Assembly (NCBI RefSeq): GCF_000413935.1
Contig: NZ_KE340374.1
Coordinates: 1 to 64,000, forward strand
Reading direction: 5' to 3'
DNA from: Acinetobacter colistiniresistens
Lineage (GTDB): Bacteria > Pseudomonadota > Gammaproteobacteria > Pseudomonadales > Moraxellaceae
Length of the DNA: 64,000 nt
Shown here: in pieces, positions 27,286-36,062 of the stretch
Position numbering within the stretch: the first letter of the stretch is position 1
Layout of the letters: every line of letters begins with the position of its first letter
Made by a program: the position numbers and the translations under genes
Notes under the pieces: model-generated
Told to the model about the DNA's origin: nothing
What the model saw: the letters and a program-made list of their open reading frames with translations, nothing else
Database searches by the model: none

Positions 27286-28194
27286 ATGCGTCTTTTATCT
27301 CTCCTTTTGGCCACATGCTTTACTGTATTGGCCCCAGTCTCGGCTTTGGCTAAAATTCCCTCGTCGGCTTCAGCGTCGTCTCAGGTTCGCTACAGCACTG
27401 AACAACCGCTACGTTATCGAATTGCCAAGCTTGACCCGCGCTTAAACATCGATCAACAACAGATGGTCGAACTCAGCAAACAAGCAGCAGCGATTTGGGA
27501 AAATAATACAGGTCAAAAATATTTTGTGTATGATCCTGAAGCCGAGTTTGTAATTAATCTGGTGTTTGACCAACGTCAGCTTCGCAGCATGAAACGTGCT
27601 GAAAGCCTCGGTCAACTCGAACAGGAACAGCAAAACTGGCTCAATCACAATGAGAAATTGCAGAAAGTGAATGCTGATTTGGCAGAAAGCAGTGCTCAAT
27701 TGGAGCAGCAAAAGCAAGCTTATGAAAATCAGGCGCAGCAATATCAATTGGGTTTAGCACAATATAAAGCAGATAGTTCAAATAAAACCTTATTTGCAAG
27801 TCTGCAAAAGCAGCAACGTGATTTGCAACAACAAGCGGTAAAACTGCAAGCCAAGATTGCAGAATACAACCATAAAGTTCAGCAAAATCAGTTGAAAGCA
27901 GAAAAATCTCAACAGGTCTATCAAGAGTTGGCTGCATCTGTTGCTGAGTTTAATGAAACCTTCAAGCCTGAGGTCCTGCATAAAGGTCAATTTGATGGAA
28001 AACAGATTTTTATTTATGAGTTTTCTTCAATCGACGACCTACGTTTAACTTTAGCCCATGAGTTTGGCCATGCCTTGGGTCTCAAACATACCCGCGATCC
28101 GAAGTCTTTAATGTATCCACGTATTAAAGATCAGGATGCCAAAGATTTTCAGCTGACGGATACCGATCTAAAGCTACTTGGCTTAGCCAACTAG
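27286..28194 (+). CDS. secreted matrixin-like zinc metalloprotease, paralog 3
   Basis: The third paralog, 302 residues. The signal peptide ends near VSALA; the conserved RYRIAKLDPRLNIDQQQ and TGQKYFVYDPEAEFVINLVFDQRQ blocks follow. The coiled coil is richer in Lys and Ala than in the others. HKGQFDGKQIFIYEFSS leads into the zinc site HEFGHALGLKH (258-268) and LMYP. The ribosome-binding site is weak. A lone gene by position, about 380 bp after paralog 2. Confidence 0.86.
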   Translation: MRLLSLLLATCFTVLAPVSALAKIPSSASASSQVRYSTEQPLRYRIAKLDPRLNIDQQQMVELSKQAAAIWENNTGQKYFVYDPEAEFVINLVFDQRQLRSMKRAESLGQLEQEQQNWLNHNEKLQKVNADLAESSAQLEQQKQAYENQAQQYQLGLAQYKADSSNKTLFASLQKQQRDLQQQAVKLQAKIAEYNHKVQQNQLKAEKSQQVYQELAASVAEFNETFKPEVLHKGQFDGKQIFIYEFSSIDDLRLTLAHEFGHALGLKHTRDPKSLMYPRIKDQDAKDFQLTDTDLKLLGLAN

Positions 28195-28324
28195 AACAGA
28201 TCAATCGCCATAATAGGTTGCGTTAAGATGATGTGCTAAGCAATAACAAGAATGGGTCGATTGTTTTGATTTATTCATGTTATTGTGGTGTTAAAACATC
28301 ATCTTAGCCTTAATGGAGATCAGC

Positions 28325-28696
28325 ATGAGTTATTATCATATCTTAATTGAAGTGAACGACCACATCAGTACGATTGAGCAGACTCGTGATATCGAACTCT
28401 TAGATATTCAAGATATTAGCCCATATCTGCACTCTATTTTGATTCCCTATTTCAATGAGCAAGAAGTCGAACTTGAAGATGAAAACGTGGCGTATGACGA
28501 GATTCTGCATTTAGCAGTGAAACAGACCTTATTACCGATTGAACACTTGATTGAAGAAGAACAAAAGCAGCTCCCAAGTGATACCGATGTCACTATCACC
28601 GCCTATGAAATCTTTAATGATCGAGATTTAAGCCAAGATGTAACTGCAGTGATTTTTGATATTTTAGAAGCGGTTAAATTAGACGCTGCACCGTAA
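28325..28696 (+). CDS. acidic hypothetical protein
   Basis: A 123-residue acidic protein starting MSYYHILIEVNDHI, with GGAG upstream; an earlier ATG four codons before would hide that site. It has no signal peptide or membrane segment. The sequence is Glu/Asp/Leu/Ile-rich and looks like a compact alpha/beta fold. I do not recognise a family. A strong terminator follows it, which it shares with the converging mltB. Confidence 0.72.
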   Translation: MSYYHILIEVNDHISTIEQTRDIELLDIQDISPYLHSILIPYFNEQEVELEDENVAYDEILHLAVKQTLLPIEHLIEEEQKQLPSDTDVTITAYEIFNDRDLSQDVTAVIFDILEAVKLDAAP

Positions 28697-28710
28697 AACA
28701 GAGAGATAAA

Positions 28711-28737
28711 AAAGGTCTGCATTGAGCAGACCTTTTT
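28711..28737. terminator. bidirectional terminator
   Basis: AAAGGTCTGC-ATTGA-GCAGACCTTT with T runs on both strands, between the converging hypothetical gene and mltB. Confidence 0.88.
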
Positions 28738-28759
28738 ATTTTATATGTATTACAACGCT

Positions 28760-30055
28760 TTACTGCATCATTTGTTTTGCCTGTTCCTGACGGAATGCAC
28801 GTAGAATCTGCTGCCCTGCTCGTCCTGTCTGACTTAAGCCGAGTCGGCTTTGTTCTTGGCGAATGGCCTGACGGCTCTTATCACCGATCAAGCCATCAAC
28901 AGCACCAATATCATAACCACGCTGAACTAAGAACTGTTGAATTTCACGACGTTCAGCACGTGATGTGCCAGGGTCATCGGTTGGCCAAGCCATTAAAAAT
29001 GGTGTGCCGCCGCGTAAGCGGTCAGATAAATGGGCAATGGCTAAACCATAACTTTCAGCTGCGTTATAACTATAAATTGCATCAAAGTTTTTAAACACCA
29101 AGAATAGTGGGCCATTGGCACCTGCTGGCGAAATCAATCCCGCTGGAGTACTGCCTGATAAATTGCCCTGAATTAAAGCCGTTCCGTCCGCACGGGTTAC
29201 ACCTTGCGCAACCCAGCTATTCAGTGGCTTTTTATTACGGCGACTTTCACCTGAGATTGACATGCCTTGTGGAATTTTCACCTCAAAGCCCCATGGCATA
29301 CCTGTTTGCCAGCCGGCACGTTTCAAGAAATTAGCTGTCGAAGCCAGTGCATCCGTCGTACTTGAGACCAGATCACGGCGGCCATCACCATCAAAATCAA
29401 CGGCCAGACGCTCATAAGTTGATGGCATAAATTGAGTATGACCAAAAGCACCTGCCCATGAACCATACAATTGATCTTGGGTTAAATCGCCACGTTGCAA
29501 AATCCGCATGGTGGCAAAGAACTCTCCACGAAAATAACTTTGACGGCGCCCTTCACAACTTAACGTACCGAGTGCCTGTAATAAAGGATATTTACCTGAA
29601 ATATCACCATAATTACTTTCCACACCCCATACTGCCACTACTGTTTCCGCAGGGACACCATAGGCCTGTTCGACCCGGTTCAATACCGCACGGTGTTGAG
29701 TCAGTTTTTGCTGCCCTGCCTGCACGCGTTCGTTATCCACAAGGCCAGACAAATAATCCCAGATTGGTGTCGAAAATTCAGGCTGATAATTTAATTTATC
29801 AATCACCGAATAATCTGGGGTTAAATTTTGGGTATAACGATCATAACTAGCACCAGACACCCCTGATGCAATCGCTTGAGAGCGTAAATTTGCAATACAG
29901 CCTTGAAAGTTGGTATTTGGCGTATAATTACTGCTTACAGGTGCTGTTGTGGTTGGTGCTGAAACTGCTGCACCATTAATCACCAACTCGGCATGCGCCT
30001 GATTGAAAAAAGTAAATAAGGCAGTGCCTAGAAAAAAAGAAAAATGACGTTTCAT
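28760..30055 (-). CDS. lytic murein transglycosylase, MltB family
   Basis: A periplasmic enzyme that cleaves the glycan strands of peptidoglycan with formation of 1,6-anhydro ends. From MKRHFSFFLG (431 aa) the signal peptide ends NQAHA. The SLT_2 catalytic domain has the Glu of VWGVESNYGD and the conserved GAFGHTQFMPSTY. A C-terminal peptidoglycan-binding domain (IQQFLVQRGYDIGAVDGLIGDKSRQAI) is present. A GTG start 13 codons upstream would be inside the TTTAAATTYAAA array (MKRKFKFKIF), which I think is accidental. The array lies directly upstream and could affect its expression. Confidence 0.9.
   Translation of the reverse strand: MKRHFSFFLGTALFTFFNQAHAELVINGAAVSAPTTTAPVSSNYTPNTNFQGCIANLRSQAIASGVSGASYDRYTQNLTPDYSVIDKLNYQPEFSTPIWDYLSGLVDNERVQAGQQKLTQHRAVLNRVEQAYGVPAETVVAVWGVESNYGDISGKYPLLQALGTLSCEGRRQSYFRGEFFATMRILQRGDLTQDQLYGSWAGAFGHTQFMPSTYERLAVDFDGDGRRDLVSSTTDALASTANFLKRAGWQTGMPWGFEVKIPQGMSISGESRRNKKPLNSWVAQGVTRADGTALIQGNLSGSTPAGLISPAGANGPLFLVFKNFDAIYSYNAAESYGLAIAHLSDRLRGGTPFLMAWPTDDPGTSRAERREIQQFLVQRGYDIGAVDGLIGDKSRQAIRQEQSRLGLSQTGRAGQQILRAFRQEQAKQMMQ
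29733..29741 (+). promoter_or_regulatory. DnaA box within mltB
   Basis: TTATCCACA, a perfect DnaA-box consensus, inside the coding sequence of mltB and about 330 bp from the motif array. On its own it could be chance. Confidence 0.4.
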
Positions 30056-30070
30056 GACTGAACCAAAAAT

Positions 30071-30588
30071 TTTGAATTTAAATTTCCTCTTCACCTTAAC
30101 ACGCTATATAAAGATGTATAGTTTGGAAACGTAACTTTGAATTCATTTTATGGTTTTAAATTTAAAACACAGTTTTTAAATTCATAATTGCAGCGCATTT
30201 TAAATTTAAAAGTTATCAACAAGTGCAATTTAAATTCAAAACCACCAACACCCTCAACCCTAATTTTAAATTCAAAAAAGTTATCCACTTTTAAATTTAA
30301 AACTAAAGAAAACCAGAGCCAACATCAAAAATACCGACTAATCATGCGATTTTTAAGCACTTAAACAGAAAAAATAGATCCCCACAGGCTGTATATTTAA
30401 ATTTAAAACAGCAAAAACATGCACAATTTTAAATTTAAACCATGTGATTATTTTTAAATTTAAAACAAAACCAACACCACATCATTTAAATTCAAACCCA
30501 ACCCTGCTTTTTTAAATTCAAAACATCAACACCAAAGTTATCCACAATAGTAAAATCCATTTTTTAAATTTAAAAGTTTAAATTCAAA
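30071..30588. repeat. array of 13 exact TTTAAATTYAAA motifs
   Basis: Exact 12-mers start at 30071 (reverse orientation), 30155, 30199, 30229, 30265, 30290, 30396, 30428, 30453, 30485, 30511, 30563 and 30577; a one-mismatch copy starts at 30175. About half are the palindrome TTTAAATTTAAA and half TTTAAATTCAAA. Spacing varies (14 to 106 bp, often 25-36 bp) and the sequence between them is unrelated and often rich in A and C, so this is not a tandem duplication but a set of separate binding-site-like motifs. DnaA-box-like sequences are interspersed. By eye, the only other exact copies in the window are at oriC. The function is unknown. Confidence 0.9.
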
Positions 30589-30643
30589 ATACGTTGCCAA
30601 TAAAAAAGCGGTCCAAAGACCGCTTTTTAAGCATTGTGGATAA
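30213..30643. promoter_or_regulatory. DnaA boxes interspersed with the motif array
   Basis: TTATCAACA at 30213-30221, TTATCCACT at 30281-30289, a perfect TTATCCACA at 30538-30546, and a reverse perfect box TGTGGATAA at 30635-30643. Several DnaA boxes in a non-coding region away from oriC recall titration or reactivation loci such as E. coli datA and DARS, but no sequence similarity to those is claimed. Confidence 0.6.
30603..30629 (-). terminator. purEK terminator
   Basis: AAAAAGCGGTC-CAAA-GACCGCTTTTT just after the purK stop codon; on the minus strand the stem is followed by T-rich sequence. Confidence 0.9.
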
Positions 30644-30645
30644 GT

Positions 30646-31767
30646 TTAGAACATCATATCTGCGGTTAATGCCAATGGAATAGGTAGAATTTCCGCCAAT
30701 TGACGACATAATCCAGTTAAATCATCCGCATTATTCGGCATCAAGGTAATATGACCCAACTTACGACCTGCACGTTCAGACTTATTATAAAGGTGTAAAT
30801 GTGCACCATTCAGTGCCAAAACCTGTTCAGATTTTGGATGTTGACCAATAATATTGATCATCACTGTCGGGCGAATTACTTCAGTTGAACCCAATGGCAA
30901 ACCTGCAACTGCACGAATATGGTTTTCAAATTGCGAACAAATCGCGCCTTCAATCGACCAATGACCTGAATTATGCACTCGACATGCCATTTCATTGGCA
31001 TATAAACCTTGTTCTGTCACAAACAATTCAAGCGTCAGCACACCCACATAATTTAAGTGGTTCAACAAACGGGTAATATAGTCTTGTGCCACAGGCTGCA
31101 AATCAACGCTATTTGGCGCAGGCACAATCGAATGCGACAGAATACCGTTATGGTGATGATTTTCGGCCAATGCCCAAGTTTTCACATCACCATTTTGACC
31201 ACGCACCGCAATGATCGAGACTTCTCGGCTGAATTTGACAAAACTTTCTGCGATCAAGCTTTTCGCAGGACCCAATTCAGCCCAAGCCGTTTCGATTTGA
31301 TCTTCTGTACGTAATACGAATTGGCCTTTACCATCATAACCACCTGTTACAGTTTTCAAGACGATGGGTAAACCCAGATCTGTTACGGCCTGTTTTAAAC
31401 TGCCAAGGCTATCCACAGCACGATACGGTGCAACTGGAATACCGAGTTCATCAAACAAGCTCTTTTCTGCCAAGCGATTTTGTGCCGTCGCCAAAGCAAG
31501 ACGAGGCGGGTACAAGGTTTTGCTTTGCGTCAAAACATCCACATCTGCGACAGGCGTATTTTCAAATTCAAGGCTAAATACATCCGCACTGGCAATAAAA
31601 TCTTGCAAGCCTTGCGGGTTCTGGCTGGAAAATACTGGACCTAGAATCGCAGCAGGACAATCCGTTTCCGCTTCAAAAAAAGTACATTGAATATTCAGTG
31701 GCAAAGCCGCTTGCGCCATCATGCGTCCAAGCTGTCCGCCACCAAAAATACCGATGGTTTTATTCAT
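30646..31767 (-). CDS. purK: N5-carboxyaminoimidazole ribonucleotide synthase
   Basis: PurK carboxylates aminoimidazole ribonucleotide with ATP and bicarbonate, the step before PurE in purine synthesis. The 373-residue ATP-grasp protein begins IGIFGGGQLGRMMAQAA and contains VLKTVTGGYDGKGQF, the ATP-grasp loop, and NEMACRVHNSGHWSIEGA. It follows purE by 11 bp on the same strand and shares its transcript. Length is normal. Confidence 0.96.
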   Translation of the reverse strand: MNKTIGIFGGGQLGRMMAQAALPLNIQCTFFEAETDCPAAILGPVFSSQNPQGLQDFIASADVFSLEFENTPVADVDVLTQSKTLYPPRLALATAQNRLAEKSLFDELGIPVAPYRAVDSLGSLKQAVTDLGLPIVLKTVTGGYDGKGQFVLRTEDQIETAWAELGPAKSLIAESFVKFSREVSIIAVRGQNGDVKTWALAENHHHNGILSHSIVPAPNSVDLQPVAQDYITRLLNHLNYVGVLTLELFVTEQGLYANEMACRVHNSGHWSIEGAICSQFENHIRAVAGLPLGSTEVIRPTVMINIIGQHPKSEQVLALNGAHLHLYNKSERAGRKLGHITLMPNNADDLTGLCRQLAEILPIPLALTADMMF

Positions 31768-31778
31768 GTTCAGCCCCG

Positions 31779-32294
31779 TTACACTTTACCAGGGATATTA
31801 TTATTCGACACTTTTTCGGTTTGTGCGGTACGGAAGTCCGCTACATTTTTTGCAATGTCTGCACGGGTTAAGCCAAGGATTTGCGCCGCCATAATCGCCG
31901 CATTAATTGCACCTGCTTGACCAATCGCCAATGTACCCACCGCAATACCTGCTGGCATTTGTACAATCGAAAGCAATGAATCAACACCATTTAAAATTGA
32001 AGATTTCACCGGTACACCAAGCACAGGTAAATCAGTTTTCGCTGCACACATTCCTGGTAAATGTGCTGCACCACCAGCACCTGCAATAATCACTTGAAGA
32101 CCACGATCACGTGCAGTTTCAGCATATTCAAATAAACGGTCTGGGGTACGGTGTGCAGAAACAACTTCCGCTTCAAATGGGACACCAAGCTGTTTAAGCA
32201 TATTGGCAGTATGTTCGAGAGTTGCCCAATCTGATTGAGAACCCATGATAATTCCAACAAGTGGTTGAGCGTCTTGTGCTGCGGCCGCATTCAT
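31779..32294 (-). CDS. purE: N5-carboxyaminoimidazole ribonucleotide mutase
   Basis: PurE moves the carboxyl group of N5-CAIR to form CAIR. The 171-residue class I PurE shows [20 protein letters not shown] and [13 protein letters not shown], the substrate-binding motifs. The N-terminal [11 protein letters not shown] is an extra leader of the kind seen in several gammaproteobacteria. It is the first gene of a purE-purK operon. A TATAAT on the minus strand lies at 32373-32378, upstream of the start, but no good -35 is visible. Confidence 0.96.
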   Translation of the reverse strand: MNAAAAQDAQPLVGIIMGSQSDWATLEHTANMLKQLGVPFEAEVVSAHRTPDRLFEYAETARDRGLQVIIAGAGGAAHLPGMCAAKTDLPVLGVPVKSSILNGVDSLLSIVQMPAGIAVGTLAIGQAGAINAAIMAAQILGLTRADIAKNVADFRTAQTEKVSNNNIPGKV

Positions 32295-32523
32295 TGCTAA
32301 TGTTCCAGAGACAAAAATTAAAGAAGATAAATCTCGACGAGAGCCAAGCTTTAGAGGATTCAGAACGCCATTATTATAGACTGATTTTTCATCTCACGAA
32401 AATTTAACTGAACGACTGCAACTATATTTTTTAGGAAAAAATGAAATAAAGTGTGCTAACAATGACATAGCGTTATATTTCAATAATAATAGGGGAGCTT
32501 AAAAATCAACAAGAGCATTAATA

Positions 32524-32982
32524 ATGAAAAAACGGCTAGGCCTATTGGCAATCACACTTTTCACGGTACACAGCAATGCCGCTTTAGTGAATTTAAATCT
32601 CGATGAGTTTCAAAAAACCTTTAAATCGTTAAATAAAGCACAGGGCTATAATGGCGAAATTAACAGTGACGCACTCACGGGTAAAGCCTATGAGAAATTC
32701 ATTGTCACGGGTTCATCACATACCGATGAAAGAGAACCCGTATTGATGACAGGGTATTATATGAACCCGACTGAGGTCGGTACGCTTTATTCAATTACAC
32801 AGTATCGTGTGTACTGTGACGATGAGACCTATAGCTATGCCTTGTCTAATTTTGAACCCAATGGTGCATTATCCACAACAACAATGGACAGTGACTATGG
32901 CTTTGAATATGAAAATCCTTCGGCAAGAGATCAAAAGTTTAGCAAAATTTTAAAAAATGCCTGTAAGCACCCAGCCAAATAG
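32524..32982 (+). CDS. exported hypothetical protein
   Basis: A 152-residue protein with a signal peptide (MKKRLGLLAITLFTVHSNA). The mature part is polar with two cysteines far apart (YRVYCDDETYSY and KNACKHPAK) that could form a disulfide in the periplasm. I do not recognise a domain. It stands alone between purE (divergent) and a converging DUF486 gene. Confidence 0.72.
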   Translation: MKKRLGLLAITLFTVHSNAALVNLNLDEFQKTFKSLNKAQGYNGEINSDALTGKAYEKFIVTGSSHTDEREPVLMTGYYMNPTEVGTLYSITQYRVYCDDETYSYALSNFEPNGALSTTTMDSDYGFEYENPSARDQKFSKILKNACKHPAK

Positions 32983-33046
32983 AGCTGAATGCGCATCTCA
33001 CAATGGTGAAGGGCTTCAGACCATGTTTGATCCGAGCCATTGTGAT

Positions 33047-33397
33047 TTACTGACTTCTAAAAACAAAATAAACACAGCCCATCAAACACAGCATCGCCCA
33101 GATATAATCTAGCTTAAATGGCTGTTTAAAAACAAAAATCATAAAGGGGACAAACACCAATAAAGTGACTACCTCCTGAGTGATTTTCATTTCTCCCAAA
33201 CTCCAGCCATGCTGGTTAAGTAGTTTGGTGGCAGGGATCATAAAACTGTATTCCAGCAAGGCAATACACCAGCTAAACAAGATCGCTTGCCAGATTGGTG
33301 CATCGTGCAGAATTTTCAGATGCCCATACCATGCCAAGGTCATAAAACAGTTGGAAATGATCAACAAACATAACGCTAAAAGAGTAGGGCTCAACAT
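33047..33397 (-). CDS. DMT-type membrane protein, DUF486
   Basis: A 116-residue membrane protein with four hydrophobic segments and the DUF486 pattern (CFMTLAWYGHLK, SWCIALLEYSFMIPATK, ITQEVVTLLVFVPFMIF). It belongs to the drug/metabolite transporter superfamily by fold. No substrate is established. Confidence 0.82.
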   Translation of the reverse strand: MLSPTLLALCLLIISNCFMTLAWYGHLKILHDAPIWQAILFSWCIALLEYSFMIPATKLLNQHGWSLGEMKITQEVVTLLVFVPFMIFVFKQPFKLDYIWAMLCLMGCVYFVFRSQ

Positions 33398-33618
33398 CGT
33401 TCTTTTTATCCAAATCTGGGTTAAACAAGAGGGAATGGTACGGAGCTCAAAACATTAAAATATGAGCATCCATCCGCATCATTATAAGTAAACAACAACA
33501 ACGAATTTTGACTATCTTTTCCATGCAAGCCTTGTTATCGTTGCGTTTGATTTTTATTGATAATGACAATCATACATACGATATCAGTGCTGTATGAAAA
33601 GAGTGGAGAAGGCGCGTT

Positions 33619-34980
33619 ATGCATCTGCATATTTTGGGTATTTGTGGCACATTTATGGGGTCTTTGGCTCTACTCGCACGAGATTTAGGACATAAAGTCA
33701 CAGGTTCAGATGCCAATGTTTATCCACCGATGTCGACTCAACTGGAAAATGCGGGAATCGAGCTCATGCAGGGCTATGACCGCAGCCATTTACAACCTCA
33801 TCCAGATCTTGTTATCGTCGGCAATGCCATGAAACGTGGCATTGATGCGATCGAATATATGCTGAATGAAGGTCTACCTTATATTTCTGGTCCACAATTC
33901 TTGGCAGACCATGTATTACAAGGCAAACATGTACTTGGTGTTGCGGGTACACACGGTAAAACCACCACCACCACCATGTTGGCGTGGGTATTAGACCAAG
34001 CGGGCTTAAATCCAGGCTTTTTGATCGGTGGCGTACCACTTGGTTTTAGTGAAAGTGCACGTCTAGGTGGCGGTCAATATTTCTGTGTAGAAGCGGATGA
34101 ATATGATTCTGCTTTCTTCGACAAACGTTCTAAATTTGTACACTACCACCCAAAAACCGCGATTCTTAATAACCTTGAATTTGACCACGCCGATATTTTT
34201 GATGACTTGGCTGCGATTCAGAAACAGTTCCATCATTTAGTACGTACCATTCCAAGTGAAGGTCGTATTATTGCACCGATTACTGAAACCAATATTGATG
34301 AAGTATTAGAGCAGGGCTGCTGGACACCTGTGCTTCGCACCAGCCTTGAGCCAAATGATCAAGCCGCTTTATCTGCTGAATTGATCAGTGTCGATGGCAG
34401 TCACTTTAAAGTACTTGAGCACGGCAAAGTGGTCGGTGAAGTGAAATGGAATATGACAGGGCAGCATAGTGTGGCCAATGCTTTGGCAACGATTGCAGCG
34501 GCACAGCACGTCGGTGTCAGCCTTGCGCAAGCCTGTGAAGCCTTATCTAACTTCGGCGGGGTTAAACGTCGTATGGAGCTATTAGGTACGGTGCGTGGCA
34601 TCGAAGTCTATGATGACTTTGCCCATCATCCAACTGCGATTGAAACCACACTCGACGGCGCACGTAAACGCTTAGGTGAACGTAAGTTGTGGGCGATCAT
34701 TGAACCCCGTTCTAACACCATGCGTATGGGTAGCCATAAAGATGGTTTAGCACATTCCGCACGTTTGGCCGATGAAGTGATTTGGTATCAGCCAGAAGGT
34801 TTGGATTGGGATCTCCAACCTGTGATTGCAGCATCAGCAAACAAGGCTGAAGTCAGCCGCTCTTTAGATGAGATCATTGCTCGTGTGGTCAATGAAGCAG
34901 GTGAGGGTGATGCAGTGGTGATCATGTCCAATGGTGGTTTTGGTGGTTTACACCAAAAGTTAATTAGGGCGTTGTCGTAA
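33619..34980 (+). CDS. mpl: UDP-N-acetylmuramate:L-alanyl-gamma-D-glutamyl-meso-diaminopimelate ligase
   Basis: Mpl reattaches recycled murein tripeptide to UDP-MurNAc. The 453-residue Mur-ligase begins MHLHILGICGTFMGSLALLARDLGHKVTGSD and has the ATP loop GTHGKTTTTTMLAW, the EADEYDSAFFDKR segment typical of Mpl, and the C-terminal GGFGGLHQKLI. GGAGAAGG lies upstream. It has no operon partners. Together with the lytic transglycosylase upstream it belongs to wall turnover and recycling. Confidence 0.96.
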   Translation: MHLHILGICGTFMGSLALLARDLGHKVTGSDANVYPPMSTQLENAGIELMQGYDRSHLQPHPDLVIVGNAMKRGIDAIEYMLNEGLPYISGPQFLADHVLQGKHVLGVAGTHGKTTTTTMLAWVLDQAGLNPGFLIGGVPLGFSESARLGGGQYFCVEADEYDSAFFDKRSKFVHYHPKTAILNNLEFDHADIFDDLAAIQKQFHHLVRTIPSEGRIIAPITETNIDEVLEQGCWTPVLRTSLEPNDQAALSAELISVDGSHFKVLEHGKVVGEVKWNMTGQHSVANALATIAAAQHVGVSLAQACEALSNFGGVKRRMELLGTVRGIEVYDDFAHHPTAIETTLDGARKRLGERKLWAIIEPRSNTMRMGSHKDGLAHSARLADEVIWYQPEGLDWDLQPVIAASANKAEVSRSLDEIIARVVNEAGEGDAVVIMSNGGFGGLHQKLIRALS

Positions 34981-35302
34981 TTAACCTCAACACTTTCTCT
35001 AACTTATTGAAAAACTATTGTCTCAACGGAGTCTTGCAAGTTCTTATCTAATTTCTGGATCAGCCTGCGGCTCGCCCTACTTTTCTTTCGGGAAAAGTAG
35101 GCAAAACCATTGTCATCTGCAAAACCTGTCCTCTTCTTGCATTGATCAACATATATCGCAGAAACAGTCTCTTACTTAAACTACGCAGGTTGCAGATGAC
35201 GTTTCCGAGTATCACATTTCCTCGAAGTTATATTAATTCAGATCGCGACAGGCAGCATCCATGCCGAATAAACATATTTGTCCAATCCATTTTAAATTGC
35301 AA
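34981..35302. other. intergenic region with hairpins and a long-range inverted repeat
   Basis: Between mpl and the SDR gene. CCTACTTTTC and GAAAAGTAGG form a tight stem (35076-35101). GTCATCTGCAAAACCTG (35112-35128) is matched by CAGGTTGCAGATGAC (35186-35200) in inverted orientation about 60 bp on. The arrangement looks like the remnant of a small dispersed repeat. No gene is supported. Confidence 0.6.
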
Positions 35303-36046
35303 TCAACTCAATTTATTCACCAATTTTAACGGCAAAATCTTCATTGCAATCCCCATTGGCAACCACGGCCACTGCGGTACATAGGCTTTCACAGGTTCCT
35401 TCTCAATCGCTTTGACCAAAGCCTTGCTTCCAGTCTTCTCATCGACTTCAAAAGGTAGTTTTTTCGCACCTTCATTCAGCTCAGTGCGAATATAACCTGG
35501 GAAAATCGTTGAAACTTTAATTGGTGTATCCAACAACTCGGCACGAATCCCTTCCGCCAAATGCGCCACAGCGGCTTTACTGGCGGCATAGGTCGATAAA
35601 TGCTTCGGTAAACCACGCATCGCACTCATGGACGAAATCACCACCAAATGGCCCTTATTTTGCGCTCTAAAGATTTCAACCGCTGCTTCACATTGTGCCA
35701 GTGCCGAAATAAAATTGGTTTCTGCCGTAGCGCGATTCACATCAAAATGGCCCTTACCAATACGGCGACCATCGCCAACACCAGCATTCACGATAATTCG
35801 GTCAATGCTGCCAAACTCCTGCTGAAAAGCATGAAAAACCGTGAATACATCATCGTAATGAGTTACATCTAGGGTTTTAATCTTGACCTGTATTGAAAAC
35901 TGCTTTTGCAGCTGTTGTTGTAAGGCTTCTAAACGCTCTAAACGTCGTGCGCAAAGTGCCAGATTGTAGCCTTTAGCCGCAAACTCACGCGCCATACCTG
36001 CGCCTAAGCCCGAACTTGCCCCTGTAATTAAAATCGTTTTTGCCAT
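35303..36046 (-). CDS. short-chain dehydrogenase/reductase
   Basis: A 247-residue SDR oxidoreductase starting MAKTILITGASSGLGAGMA, which holds the NAD(P)-binding TGASSGLG. NAG follows at the end of strand 4 (IVNAGVGDG), and the catalytic Ser, Tyr-x3-Lys appear as VISSMSAMRG and YAASKAAV. The Arg-Arg after strand 2 (CARRLERLE) suggests NADPH. It is the last gene of an operon with acyl-CoA dehydrogenase, phosphotransferase and phosphatase genes. Substrate unknown. Confidence 0.9.
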   Translation of the reverse strand: MAKTILITGASSGLGAGMAREFAAKGYNLALCARRLERLEALQQQLQKQFSIQVKIKTLDVTHYDDVFTVFHAFQQEFGSIDRIIVNAGVGDGRRIGKGHFDVNRATAETNFISALAQCEAAVEIFRAQNKGHLVVISSMSAMRGLPKHLSTYAASKAAVAHLAEGIRAELLDTPIKVSTIFPGYIRTELNEGAKKLPFEVDEKTGSKALVKAIEKEPVKAYVPQWPWLPMGIAMKILPLKLVNKLS

Positions 36047-36062
36047 GCCTGCCACCTATTTT

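Noticed and set aside
24826..28000. Frames opposite the three protease genes
   Set aside because: They arise from the Gln-rich coiled-coil codons read on the other strand.
30071..30588. CRISPR array as an explanation for the TTTAAATTYAAA motifs
   Set aside because: The repeat is only 12 bp, nearly palindromic, occurs in both orientations, spacing is irregular (14-106 bp), and no cas genes are nearby.
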